The notes: generated from the letters alone by a model not told the origin. Counted from the first letter of the stretch, positions 34,464-43,409 are shown. The stretch is DNA of 45,475 nucleotides from Flavobacteriaceae bacterium (GCA_029238215.1 JAQWGN010000006.1:1-45475), one strand, 5' to 3'. Numbers and translations: made by a program.

Positions 34464-34606
34464 GAGGAGTAAAAAAAACCAACCTCCCTCAAAAGAATTG
34501 TGTCAGTTGTGGATTGCCCTTCACATGGCGAAAAAAATGGCGCAAGGACTGGGAAAACGTAAAATATTGTAGTGAACGATGCAGAAAAGAAAAACAACAG
34601 GATTAG
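34460..34606 (+). CDS. DUF2256 zinc-ribbon microprotein
   Basis: 48 residues from a GTG whose last two bases start the photolyase stop (GTGA). Four cysteines (C14, C17, C37, C41, as CxxC...CxxxC) frame the conserved core [15 protein letters not shown] and VKYCSERCR, the DUF2256 signature. The fold should be a tiny zinc ribbon rich in Trp and basic residues, suited to nucleic acid or protein contact. The last 28 nt are read in a second frame as the start of the CRY-DASH gene. The family often accompanies cryptochrome/photolyase genes, but its function is unknown. Confidence 0.85.
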   Translation: MRGVKKTNLPQKNCVSCGLPFTWRKKWRKDWENVKYCSERCRKEKQQD

Positions 34607-35877
34607 TTTGGTTTAGAAACGATTTACGCGTTTCAGACCAGCATGCTTTATCCCAAGCGGTAATGGCACATGATCGGGTTGTTGGCATATACCACATTCC
34701 CACAAGCTGGCTAAAAACAACCCCTTGGGGATTTAAGAAAATGGAAGGCTTTCGTGCAAAATTTTTACTAGAAACCTTACAACAACTCAGAAGCGATTTA
34801 GATGCAATCAATATTTCGTTATGGATTACTACAGGAAATTGGAAGGAAACGCTATTGGAACTTCAACAAAAACACCAAGTTACTGATCTATACGGACAAA
34901 AAGAATGGACACAAGAAGAAGTTGACGATGAAATGGAAATCCCAACTGATATTACAACACATTGGCACTACGATCAGTTTTTATTTCATCCCGATGATAT
35001 TCCGATGACTGTTGAGAACATACCAGAAGTATTTACGGTTTTTAGAAAGAAGTGTGAAAAGCATAGCATTGTTAGGGCTCCAATAGAAACACCTCCAGCA
35101 ATGCCACCAGAAAACAAACTAAGTAATACCCCAGAAACGCCTAGTTTATTGTCGCTAGGTTATAGCAAAAATAAAGAAGATAGTAGAACAGCAATTCCAT
35201 TTAGCGGAGGAGAAAAAGCTGCTTGGGAACGCATGAACGAATACTTTTGGGAAACGGAACAACTTTCATATTATAAAAAAACGCGAAATGGATTATTGGG
35301 AAAAAAATATAGCTCAAAACTATCCCTTTGGTTGGCTTTTGGATCTATTTCTCCGCGTTCCATCTATGCTTCGGTAAAAAAGTACGAACAAAAAATAATA
35401 AAAAATGACTCAACCTATTGGCTTGTTTTTGAACTTATCTGGAGAGATTACTTTAAATACATTTCACTGAAACATCAAAATCGTGTGTTTCACCTAGGTG
35501 GGATTTTACAAAAATCATATGAATGGGAAGACAATAAACATCGTATCCAAAAATGGATTGATGGAAACACACCTGAACCTTTTGTTAATGCAAACATGAG
35601 AGAACTAAGATGCACAGGTTTCATGAGTAATAGGGGGAGACAAAATGTAGCAAGCTTTTTTGCAAAAGAATGGAAACTCGACTGGCGTATTGGTGCCGCT
35701 TATTTCGAGGCCATGCTCATAGATTATGATGTGCATAGCAATTATGGGAATTGGATGTATAATGCTGGTGTTGGAAATGACCCACGCGACAGGAAATTTA
35801 ATGTGGCGTGGCAAGCTGAGCGTTATGATCCAAATAAAAAGTACCAAAATACCTGGCTTCAAACAACACTATTCTAA
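34579..35877 (+). CDS. Cryptochrome DASH
   Basis: 432 residues. N-terminal photolyase domain ([21 protein letters not shown]) and the DASH-specific FAD region [27 protein letters not shown] (about 333-360), followed by [49 protein letters not shown] proteins bind FAD and folate and repair dimers mainly in single-stranded or looped DNA; some are photoreceptors. The ATG lies within the end of the DUF2256 gene (28-nt overlap) and its stop overlaps the next start by one base (TAATG). Confidence 0.94.
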   Translation: MQKRKTTGLVWFRNDLRVSDQHALSQAVMAHDRVVGIYHIPTSWLKTTPWGFKKMEGFRAKFLLETLQQLRSDLDAINISLWITTGNWKETLLELQQKHQVTDLYGQKEWTQEEVDDEMEIPTDITTHWHYDQFLFHPDDIPMTVENIPEVFTVFRKKCEKHSIVRAPIETPPAMPPENKLSNTPETPSLLSLGYSKNKEDSRTAIPFSGGEKAAWERMNEYFWETEQLSYYKKTRNGLLGKKYSSKLSLWLAFGSISPRSIYASVKKYEQKIIKNDSTYWLVFELIWRDYFKYISLKHQNRVFHLGGILQKSYEWEDNKHRIQKWIDGNTPEPFVNANMRELRCTGFMSNRGRQNVASFFAKEWKLDWRIGAAYFEAMLIDYDVHSNYGNWMYNAGVGNDPRDRKFNVAWQAERYDPNKKYQNTWLQTTLF

Positions 35878-37406
35878 TGGAAATACGACTTATTTTAGGA
35901 GATCAGCTTAACGAAAATCATTCTTGGTTTACGGAAATTGACAGAAACGTATGCTACATAATGCTTGAAATGCGTCAGGAAACGGATTATGTAAAGCACC
36001 ATATCCAAAAGGTAGTAGGGTTTTTTGCTGCAATGCGAACGTTTGCACGTCAATTAGAAAACAACGGGCATACTGTAATTTATTACACAATTGATGATCC
36101 AAAAAACACGCAAAACATTCAAAAAAATGTTGAGCATTTGGTGACTCTTTTAGAAGCGACTTCATTTGCATACCAACTTCCAGACGAATACCGACTGGAT
36201 AAACAAATGAAAACCATTGCCGAGCAGCTTAGTATTCCAACCAAAGTATACGACTCCGAACACTTTTTAACTACCAGAAGTGAGCTAGCCACTTTTTACC
36301 AAGGGAAAAAAACCATGGTAATGGAGTTCTTTTACCGGTATATGCGGAAAAAACATCAATATTTAATGGTTGATGAACAACCCGAAGGTGGAAGTTGGAA
36401 CTATGATAAATTTAACAGAAACACCTGGAAAGGTGAGAGTATCCCCACGCCATACAAAACAGATGCGACAGTGGCCAAACAGATCTATCCTATAATAAAA
36501 GCAGCTGGAATAGAGACCATTGGAACTTTCGATGAAAACAACTTTTTATTTGCGGTTTCGAGAAAAGAATCTCTTGCACAATTGGATTATTTCTGTGAAC
36601 ACTTACTTCAAGACTTTGGTACTTATCAAGATGCGATGCATCAAGACGAAACTAATTTATTTCATGCGCGCATATCCTTTAGCCTGAACATAAAACTTAT
36701 AGACCCCGCAGAAGTAATCGATCGTGCAATTGCGGCATATAGAGCGAATACTGAACATATTAGTTTGTCGCAAATTGAAGGTTTTGTACGCCAAATATTG
36801 GGATGGCGCGAATATATTAGAGGACTGTATTGGAAAGAGATGCCTCACTACAAACAAAAAAATGAGCTTAATAATTTTGGGAAACTTCCTGCGTTCTATT
36901 GGACCGGTAATACCAAAATGAATTGTTTGAAGACAAGCATCAAAAACAGCTTGGATAATGCTTACGCACATCACATTCAACGCCTTATGATTACAGGAAA
37001 CTTTGCTTTGCTTTTACAAACGCACCCTGATGAGGTAGATGATTGGTATTTGGGAATTTATGCAGATGCTGTTGAATGGGTACAATTACCAAATACTCGA
37101 GGCATGAGTCAATATGCAGATGGAGGTATTCTGGCAACAAAACCTTATGTGTCCTCTGGATCATATGTGAATAAAATGAGTAATTACTGTGATGCATGTA
37201 GTTATAATAAAAAGAAACGTACAGGTGAAGACGCTTGTCCATTCAATAGCTTGTATTGGAATTTTTTGGATGATAAAAAAGAAGCGTTAAAAAAGAATAA
37301 TCGTATGGGAATGATGTTTAGCCTACTCGGGAAAATCAAGCCTGAAGAGCTCGCTGAAATTAAAGAACGTGCATACAAAATAATGGAAGAACCGGATGCC
37401 TATTAA
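35877..37406 (+). CDS. Fe-S cluster bacterial photolyase ((6-4) type, FeS-BCP)
   Basis: 509 residues, the family length. The N-terminus [18 protein letters not shown] is typical of the class once called deoxyribodipyrimidine photolyase-related protein. Four cysteines sit at 350, 438, 441 and 454 (MNC, CDAC, DAC), the same numbers as the [4Fe-4S] ligands of Agrobacterium PhrB as I recall them, and the active-site pair H365-H366 (AHHIQRLM) is also at the same positions. These enzymes repair (6-4) photoproducts with FAD, the cluster and 6,7-dimethyl-8-ribityllumazine as antenna. It overlaps the CRY-DASH stop by one base and the next gene by 11 nt. Confidence 0.93.
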   Translation: MEIRLILGDQLNENHSWFTEIDRNVCYIMLEMRQETDYVKHHIQKVVGFFAAMRTFARQLENNGHTVIYYTIDDPKNTQNIQKNVEHLVTLLEATSFAYQLPDEYRLDKQMKTIAEQLSIPTKVYDSEHFLTTRSELATFYQGKKTMVMEFFYRYMRKKHQYLMVDEQPEGGSWNYDKFNRNTWKGESIPTPYKTDATVAKQIYPIIKAAGIETIGTFDENNFLFAVSRKESLAQLDYFCEHLLQDFGTYQDAMHQDETNLFHARISFSLNIKLIDPAEVIDRAIAAYRANTEHISLSQIEGFVRQILGWREYIRGLYWKEMPHYKQKNELNNFGKLPAFYWTGNTKMNCLKTSIKNSLDNAYAHHIQRLMITGNFALLLQTHPDEVDDWYLGIYADAVEWVQLPNTRGMSQYADGGILATKPYVSSGSYVNKMSNYCDACSYNKKKRTGEDACPFNSLYWNFLDDKKEALKKNNRMGMMFSLLGKIKPEELAEIKERAYKIMEEPDAY

Positions 37407-37710
37407 CCCTAAAAACCCTGCACCTTTGGATACGAAACATCCACTTACAGAAAGAGATATTGATAGAATTATCGAAATGGGATGGGAAGACCGTACCCCA
37501 TTTGATGCCATCACACTTCAGTTTGGCCTAAAGGAACAAGAAGTTATTACCATTATGCGGCAAAACATGAAACCGAATAGTTTTAAACTTTGGCGAAAAA
37601 GAGTTCAAGGAAGAAAAACAAAACACGTAAAAAAGCGTACGGATGAAGTTGGACGGTTTAAATGCAGCCGTCAACGTGGTATAAGCAACAATAAAGTCTC
37701 TAAACGCTAA
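37396..37710 (+). CDS. TIGR03643-family small protein
   Basis: 104 residues. The core (about 15-80: HPLTERDIDRIIEMGWEDRTPFDAI, LQFGLKEQEVITIMRQNMKPNSFKLWRKRVQGRKTKH) matches the small TIGR03643 family found in bacteria and plants, often next to cryptochrome/photolyase genes; the DRTPFDAI..QFGL part looks helix-turn-helix-like. A basic extension of about 24 residues follows. It overlaps the Fe-S photolyase by 11 nt and ends the operon. No biochemical function is known to me. Confidence 0.8.
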   Translation: MPINPKNPAPLDTKHPLTERDIDRIIEMGWEDRTPFDAITLQFGLKEQEVITIMRQNMKPNSFKLWRKRVQGRKTKHVKKRTDEVGRFKCSRQRGISNNKVSKR

Positions 37711-37741
37711 GTACGCATTTATGAAAATGAAAAAACTGGGC

Positions 37742-39052
37742 TTAATCTATCCGTTCAATTTGAGCACCTAAAGCACGAAGCCTAGTATCGATATCCTGAT
37801 ATCCACGATCGATTTGTTCAATGTTATAAATGGTGCTTGTGCCTTTGGCAGACAGAGCAGCTATCAACAGCGAAATACCAGCTCGAATATCGGGTGAAGT
37901 CATGGTAGTTGCCTTTAATGCAGAGTTGAAATCGTGTCCAATAACATTTGCGCGGTGGGGATCACACAAAATAATTTTTGCACCCATATCAATTAATTTA
38001 TCAACGAAGAAAAGACGGCTTTCAAACATTTTTTGATGAATCAGTACACTTCCGCGTGCTTGAGTAGCCACTACCAAAACGATACTCAATAAATCAGGTG
38101 TAAATCCTGGCCAAGGCGCATCGGAAATTGTCATTACAGAACCATCTATATAACTTTGAATTTCGTAACCTTCATCATGAGCGGGAACAAACATGTCATC
38201 GCCTTTCTTTTCTATAGTAATTCCTAATCGACGGAACACATCCGGAATTTGTCCCAGAAACTCCCACTGTACATTCTTAATGGTAATTGCGCTTTTTGTA
38301 ATTGCAGCCAAACCAATCCAGCTTCCAATTTCGATCATATCTGGCAGCACATGGTGTTCCGTTCCACCTAAAGTTTCAACGCCTTCAATTATTAATAGGT
38401 TTGAACCTATTCCAGAAATTTTGGCTCCCATACGAACAAGCATATTGCATAGCTGTTGTAAATAGGGTTCACATGCGGCATTGTAAATTGTTGTGGTGCC
38501 TTTTGCTAGTACTGCAGCCATTACAATATTGGCAGTTCCCGTCACAGATGCTTCGTCGAGCAACATATATGTTCCTTGAAGTTTTTTCGCTTCTACGCCA
38601 TAAAAGTATTCTTCTTTATTGTAGCGGAATTGTGCACCAAGCTTAATAAAACCCTGAAAATGTGTGTCTAGCCTTCTACGGCCAATTTTATCACCTCCTG
38701 GCTTTGGTATGTACCCTTTGCCAAAACGAGCTAATAATGGACCTACAATCATAATGGAGCCACGCAACCCCCTACCTGATACTTTAAAATCGTCAGATTG
38801 CAAATAATCAATATCAACATCGTCTGCTTGAAAGGTATAACTGTCAGCAGCATGCTTTTCGACTTTTACGCCAAGCTGAATAAGAATATCAATGAGCTTA
38901 TTAACATCAATAATATTTGGAATATTATGAATTGTAACGGGCTCGGGTGTAAGTAAAACAGCACATAAAATCTGGAGGGCTTCATTTTTGGCTCCTTGTG
39001 GTTGAATGGAACCAGATAATTTTATACCGCCCGTAATTTTAAATGCTCCCAT
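37742..39052 (-). CDS. murA: UDP-N-acetylglucosamine 1-carboxyvinyltransferase (Asp-type)
   Basis: 436 residues. Transfers enolpyruvate from PEP to UDP-GlcNAc, the first committed step of peptidoglycan synthesis. Visible: GSIQPQGAKNEALQILCA (Lys22 and Asn23 of the active site), GRGLRGSIMIVGPLLARFGKG, PGGDKIGRRRLDTHFQG, and the C-terminal DIRAGISLLIAALSAKG. The catalytic loop has Asp121 where Escherichia coli has Cys115, the form that is intrinsically insensitive to fosfomycin. It abuts the DUF4290 gene and converges on the photolyase operon. Confidence 0.95.
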   Translation of the reverse strand: MGAFKITGGIKLSGSIQPQGAKNEALQILCAVLLTPEPVTIHNIPNIIDVNKLIDILIQLGVKVEKHAADSYTFQADDVDIDYLQSDDFKVSGRGLRGSIMIVGPLLARFGKGYIPKPGGDKIGRRRLDTHFQGFIKLGAQFRYNKEEYFYGVEAKKLQGTYMLLDEASVTGTANIVMAAVLAKGTTTIYNAACEPYLQQLCNMLVRMGAKISGIGSNLLIIEGVETLGGTEHHVLPDMIEIGSWIGLAAITKSAITIKNVQWEFLGQIPDVFRRLGITIEKKGDDMFVPAHDEGYEIQSYIDGSVMTISDAPWPGFTPDLLSIVLVVATQARGSVLIHQKMFESRLFFVDKLIDMGAKIILCDPHRANVIGHDFNSALKATTMTSPDIRAGISLLIAALSAKGTSTIYNIEQIDRGYQDIDTRLRALGAQIERID

Positions 39053-39703
39053 TTAATTGCGTCGTTGCTTTGGGTTACGGTATTTTTTGTGCTTTGTATT
39101 CGTTCTGGCCCCTTTTGAAAAACGTTTGTTAGTTAAACGAATTAAGTTATCCGATGAAGAAAGTACTTCTTCACTAGGGTTGAGTACGATTTTTCCGTCA
39201 GAAAGCTCGGCTAAATGTTTAAAGATTACTTGATCTTCAACAGTATCCTTATTCCAATTCAAAAAACACTTTTTCATGTGATTTGCAATGGTATAAACTA
39301 AGGCTTGTTTAAGATCACCTTCTTCCCAGCCTACAACCACATCAATCATTCCCTTAATATTATTACCATAAAAACGGTATTTAGGATAAGATTGTGGGTA
39401 GTCTAGAGGAGTTGGAGGTGCAGCTAAAACCTCAGGGTCTGGTTTTGGAAAAGGTGCTTCTACATCCAATTCAAAATTGGACATTATAAAAAGTTGATCC
39501 CATAATTTATGCTGGAAATCGGCTACATCGCGTAAGTGCGGGTTTAAATTTCCCATAATGCCGATAATGGCTTGAGCCTGCTTATTACGCTCTTCTTTGT
39601 CGTCTTCAGCTAATACTTGCTGAATCATTTTATGAATGTGACGACCGTACTCAGGAATTGCTAATAATGTACGTTCTGTGTTGTATTGGAGATTATCTAT
39701 CAA
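39053..39703 (-). CDS. DUF4290 protein
   Basis: 216 residues, helical, with a basic C-terminus (KRFSKGARTNTKHKKYRNPKQRRN). The pattern NTERTLLAIPEYGRHIHKMI, IMGNLNPHLRDVADFQHKLWDQLFIMS and YGNNIKGMIDVVVGWEEGD identifies DUF4290, a Bacteroidota family of unknown function that regularly precedes murA. Its stop abuts the murA start directly, so the two are coupled. Confidence 0.88.
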   Translation of the reverse strand: MIDNLQYNTERTLLAIPEYGRHIHKMIQQVLAEDDKEERNKQAQAIIGIMGNLNPHLRDVADFQHKLWDQLFIMSNFELDVEAPFPKPDPEVLAAPPTPLDYPQSYPKYRFYGNNIKGMIDVVVGWEEGDLKQALVYTIANHMKKCFLNWNKDTVEDQVIFKHLAELSDGKIVLNPSEEVLSSSDNLIRLTNKRFSKGARTNTKHKKYRNPKQRRN

Positions 39704-39741
39704 GTGAAGTGGTTTATGAGGTAAAACTAAGAAAAAATAAA

Positions 39742-40032
39742 TTACAGTTGGATGATGTTTGGGATTTTAGCTGCTAGCCTGTATTTTTCAATAATAACAT
39801 CTGGATTATCGAATATGCCAGACACAGATACACTCGTATATTTCCCTTTACTTGATGCTCGAACTGCTATAGAAACATCATTTTTTTCAAAAAGCTGTCG
39901 AAGGACTTGCTCTGCATTGCCTAAAGTGGGCACGATAAACTTAAACATATACGAAGCTGGCCACCTAGAAGTTTCCAAGAGCTGTTCGCGTAAGCGCAGG
40001 TAAAAAGCGTCGTCTTTAGCCATTTTTTGCAT
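39742..40032 (-). CDS. DUF493 protein
   Basis: 96 residues (a start three codons later, at 40023, is as likely). The alpha/beta sequence ASYMFKFIVPTLGNAEQVLRQLF and ASSKGKYTSVSVSGIFDNPDVIIEKYRLAAKI matches the DUF493 (YbeD) family, an ACT-like fold of unknown role. It lies 38 nt before the DUF4290 gene on the same strand. Confidence 0.85.
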   Translation of the reverse strand: MQKMAKDDAFYLRLREQLLETSRWPASYMFKFIVPTLGNAEQVLRQLFEKNDVSIAVRASSKGKYTSVSVSGIFDNPDVIIEKYRLAAKIPNIIQL

Positions 40033-40084
40033 GTTGTAAAGATACAGTTTTAGAAACGCTTACAAATACCGACATTTGTAATTA

Positions 40085-40612
40085 ATGCTACAACTAAAAG
40101 CAGTGCTTACCGGAGGACCGTCAAGCGGTAAAACAACCCTAATTAATCAGCTGAATATTTCGGGTATTCGCTGTTTTGAAGAGGTGTCAAGAGGTGTTAT
40201 ATCAATGGCACAAAGCAAGGGGATTAACAACCCGTTTTTATCACAGCCATTGGGGTTTAGCGAAGCTCTTTTTGAACGCCGATTAGAAGATTATTTTACT
40301 CCTAGTGGTAATCGAGTTCACCTTTTTGATAGAGGAATCCACGACGTAGTTGCTTATTTGAACCGTATTGGTAAAGAAATACCCTGTGGCATGCAAGAGG
40401 ATTGTATAAAGCACACATATGAAAAAGTATTTGTATTACCCCCATGGGAGGCTATTTTTGAAAAAGACAACGAACGCATAGAAAATTTTGAGGAGTCTGT
40501 CATTCTTTACAAGGCGTTAGTAGATACTTACGAAGACTTTGGCATGACATGTATTGAAGTTCCAAAACTTTCTATTGAAGAACGAAAAGTTTTTATAGTT
40601 AAACATTTATGA
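40085..40612 (+). CDS. AAA_28-family P-loop NTPase
   Basis: 175 residues. The P-loop TGGPSSGKTTLINQL (9-23) and the segments CFEEVSRGVISMA, LFDRGIHDVVAYLNRIG and YEKVFVLPPWEAIFEKDNERIENFEESVILYKALVDTY match the AAA_28 ATPases related to the NadR kinase domain and TTD14. The partner or substrate is unknown. It diverges from DUF493 and overlaps recQ by 4 nt. Confidence 0.85.
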   Translation: MLQLKAVLTGGPSSGKTTLINQLNISGIRCFEEVSRGVISMAQSKGINNPFLSQPLGFSEALFERRLEDYFTPSGNRVHLFDRGIHDVVAYLNRIGKEIPCGMQEDCIKHTYEKVFVLPPWEAIFEKDNERIENFEESVILYKALVDTYEDFGMTCIEVPKLSIEERKVFIVKHL

Positions 40613-42462
40613 GTCCACAGCTATCAGAAAAACTTAGACAATACTGGGGAGCATCAACTTTTCTGCCAGGGCAAGAGGAAGCCGTATCTGCAGTATTAGA
40701 CCGAAATGACAGTCTAGTTGTGCTACCTACTGGTGGCGGAAAAAGCTTGTGCTATCAATTACCAGGATTAATAATGCCTGGTTTATGCGTGGTAATTAGT
40801 CCTTTAATTGCGCTAATGAGCGACCAAGTTATTGGCTTAAAGAAAAAAGGGGTACGCGCAATGCACATTTCAGGGCCGATGAAAGAAGACTCTTTGATTA
40901 CAGCTTTGGACAATTGTAAATTTGGAAATTATAAATTTTTATACCTATCCCCCGAGCGTGCCCAACACCCATTGGTACAAGAGCGTTTGTCGCAAATGAA
41001 CCTCTGTTTGTTAGCTATTGACGAAGCGCATTGTATTTCTGAGTGGGGACATGACTTTAGACCTTCATATCGTGAAATTAAAACTCTTAAAGAACGATTA
41101 CCTGAAATCCCTGTTATGGCAGTTACTGCAACAGCTACTCCAAAGGTAAGAACAGATATTTGTAACACATTGGACTTAAAAGATCCTGTGCGTATTGTAG
41201 GAGGATTTGATAGGCCAAATATTGAGTTAAATGTTTTACAAACAACAAATAAACTCGACGCTATTTCTGATGCCTTAGAACCAAAAGGGACACCCGCTAT
41301 TGTTTATGTGGGCACAAGAAAGAGTGCAGCACTTTTAAGTAGTCATTTAAACAAAATGGGGCATTGTACCCAGTTTTTTCATGGAGGAGTAATCGATAAA
41401 GAAACACGAATTTCTCAATGGATGAATGAAGAAAAACCCGTTATGATAGCTACAACGGCTTTTGGAATGGGAATCGATAAGTCTAATGTACAGCGAATTG
41501 TACATGCTTCAATTCCGTTTAGCATAGAGCAATATTATCAAGAAGTTGGGCGTGCTGGCAGAAATGGAAGTCAATCGAAAGCCTATTTATTCGTGGCTCC
41601 TGGCGACAAAGAAAGTTTATGGAAACGACAAATATCAAGTATCCCTCAAAAAGAAATACTTAAAAAAACCTACAAGCATCTCTACCATTATTTTAATATC
41701 GGCTATGGCGAACGGCCTGAAGTTTTACTGCCCTTTAATTTAGGGCTATTTTCTGATCGCTATGCGTTGAAACAAAAAACCATCCATAATGTTCTTCGTT
41801 TATTTGAACGGGCTCAAATTCTAAATACAGTTACTTACGACACACCAAAAACAATACTAAAACTTTCTTCTCACATTGAATCTTCTGATGAACCCTTAAC
41901 AAATCATCTGCTTCGAAATGTTGGTGGGATAACAGAAGGCCTTCAAACCATAGCACTTGATGTTGTTTCCAAACGCTGTAACCTATCGCTTGATTATTGC
42001 TTGGATATACTAAAAACCTTAGAAAAAAATGGTGATGCAACGGTGCCGCAACTACATGCAGACAGTGCCATTCAATTCCTTGTGCCTAGAGAAGATTTAC
42101 GAACCTTACTCCCTGTCATTCAACAATTGGATCGCTTTAAAGAAGAGAAAAAAAGATTGTCCAAAACGATCTTTGATTACTGTGATACAAATCAATGCTA
42201 TCGTGCAAAATTACTTGCATATTTTGGAGAAACACCTCAAAAAAGTTGTGGTTCTTGTTCAAACTGTACGCATCAGAATCACAATAAAAAAGCAATCCGT
42301 GAAGCGGTAAAAAATTTACTTTCAAACAAAGAAGCATTATCTTTGGATGAGTTGATTTTAAAGTCAACTTATAATAGAAATCAACTCATTGAAGCGCTTA
42401 ATGCACTAATGCATGAAAAACTCATTGAAGAATCAGAGCCTAACAATTTCAAACTAGTATGA
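40609..42462 (+). CDS. recQ: RecQ-family ATP-dependent DNA helicase
   Basis: 617 residues. Walker A PTGGGKSLCYQ (40-50), DEAH box AIDEAHCISEWGHDFRPSY, VTATATPKVR, and the second RecA domain with STATT-like IATTAFGMGIDKSNVQRIVHA and YQEVGRAGRNG. The C-terminal half is long; a cysteine cluster (CDTNQCYRAKLLAYFGE...CGSCSNC) resembling the RecQ zinc site lies near 520-550, later than the position of about 380-400 in Escherichia coli RecQ, and no HRDC domain follows. A short winged-helix-like tail ends the protein. It acts in recombination repair. The start overlaps the NTPase stop and its stop overlaps fmt by 4 nt. Confidence 0.92.
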   Translation: MSPQLSEKLRQYWGASTFLPGQEEAVSAVLDRNDSLVVLPTGGGKSLCYQLPGLIMPGLCVVISPLIALMSDQVIGLKKKGVRAMHISGPMKEDSLITALDNCKFGNYKFLYLSPERAQHPLVQERLSQMNLCLLAIDEAHCISEWGHDFRPSYREIKTLKERLPEIPVMAVTATATPKVRTDICNTLDLKDPVRIVGGFDRPNIELNVLQTTNKLDAISDALEPKGTPAIVYVGTRKSAALLSSHLNKMGHCTQFFHGGVIDKETRISQWMNEEKPVMIATTAFGMGIDKSNVQRIVHASIPFSIEQYYQEVGRAGRNGSQSKAYLFVAPGDKESLWKRQISSIPQKEILKKTYKHLYHYFNIGYGERPEVLLPFNLGLFSDRYALKQKTIHNVLRLFERAQILNTVTYDTPKTILKLSSHIESSDEPLTNHLLRNVGGITEGLQTIALDVVSKRCNLSLDYCLDILKTLEKNGDATVPQLHADSAIQFLVPREDLRTLLPVIQQLDRFKEEKKRLSKTIFDYCDTNQCYRAKLLAYFGETPQKSCGSCSNCTHQNHNKKAIREAVKNLLSNKEALSLDELILKSTYNRNQLIEALNALMHEKLIEESEPNNFKLV

Positions 42463-43409
42463 GTAAATCCTTACGCGTTGTTTATATGGGTACGCCACAA
42501 TTCGCAGTTGCTGGACTGTGTAGTATTCTAAAAAGTAATCACCATGTGGTTGGAATTGTAACTGCTCCTGATCGCCCGGCAGGAAGAGGAAAAAAACTAA
42601 CCCCGTCTGCAGTAAAAATTGAAGCTCTTGCGCATAACATCCCCTTATTTCAACCTGAAAAACTCAATACTAATGAAATTGCTAAAGAATTAATTGCACT
42701 CAACGCTGACGTGTTTGTTGTAGTGGCATTTCGTATGCTTCCAAAAGCTATTTGGTCAATTCCTACGCTAGGCACTTTTAATCTACATGCCTCTTTACTT
42801 CCGCAATATCGTGGTGCTGCTCCCATTCATTGGGCAATAATAAATGGAGAAAAGGAGACTGGGCTTACCACCTTTTTGATAGATGAAAAAATTGATACTG
42901 GAGCTATACTATTACAGCAAAGAATGACAATCGCTTCCGAAGAAACAACTGGAGAATTAAGTGAGCGCATGCAAGAAAAATCAGGGCCAATACTTATAGA
43001 AACTCTTGATACGCTAGCCACTGGCGAGTTCACTCCAATAGCGCAGTCGAATAGGGGTTTATTAAAACCGGCACCAAAACTAACTCGTATCAACACCCAT
43101 ATTAACTGGAATGAAGCTGGTCAAGATATTGTAAATAAAATTCGTGGATTAAATCCATTTCCAACGGCGTGGAGTACTTTAAAAACTGAAGAAGATAACG
43201 TTTATGTGAGATTTAAGCGTGCGCATTTTGTACAGGGTACAAGCTTTGATCTTCCAGGTACTATACAAATTGTAGACAAACAACTTAGCGTTGCTGTGCA
43301 TGACGGCTGCGTTTATATCGATGAACTACAATTCCCCAATAAAAAAAGCATGGAGACTGCTGCACTTTTAAACGGCTATTTGTTTCCATCTAAATCACGT
43401 TTTGAGTGA
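42459..43409 (+). CDS. fmt: Methionyl-tRNA formyltransferase
   Basis: 316 residues. Formylates initiator Met-tRNA with 10-formyltetrahydrofolate. Formyltransferase core: VYMGTPQFAVAGL, TAPDRPAGRGKKL, the catalytic NLHASLLPQYRGAAPIHWAI with Asn and His, and the DTGAIL aspartate. The C-terminal tRNA-binding domain starts near 205 (INWNEAGQDIVNKIRGLNPFPTAWS). It overlaps recQ by 4 nt. Confidence 0.96.
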   Translation: MSKSLRVVYMGTPQFAVAGLCSILKSNHHVVGIVTAPDRPAGRGKKLTPSAVKIEALAHNIPLFQPEKLNTNEIAKELIALNADVFVVVAFRMLPKAIWSIPTLGTFNLHASLLPQYRGAAPIHWAIINGEKETGLTTFLIDEKIDTGAILLQQRMTIASEETTGELSERMQEKSGPILIETLDTLATGEFTPIAQSNRGLLKPAPKLTRINTHINWNEAGQDIVNKIRGLNPFPTAWSTLKTEEDNVYVRFKRAHFVQGTSFDLPGTIQIVDKQLSVAVHDGCVYIDELQFPNKKSMETAALLNGYLFPSKSRFE

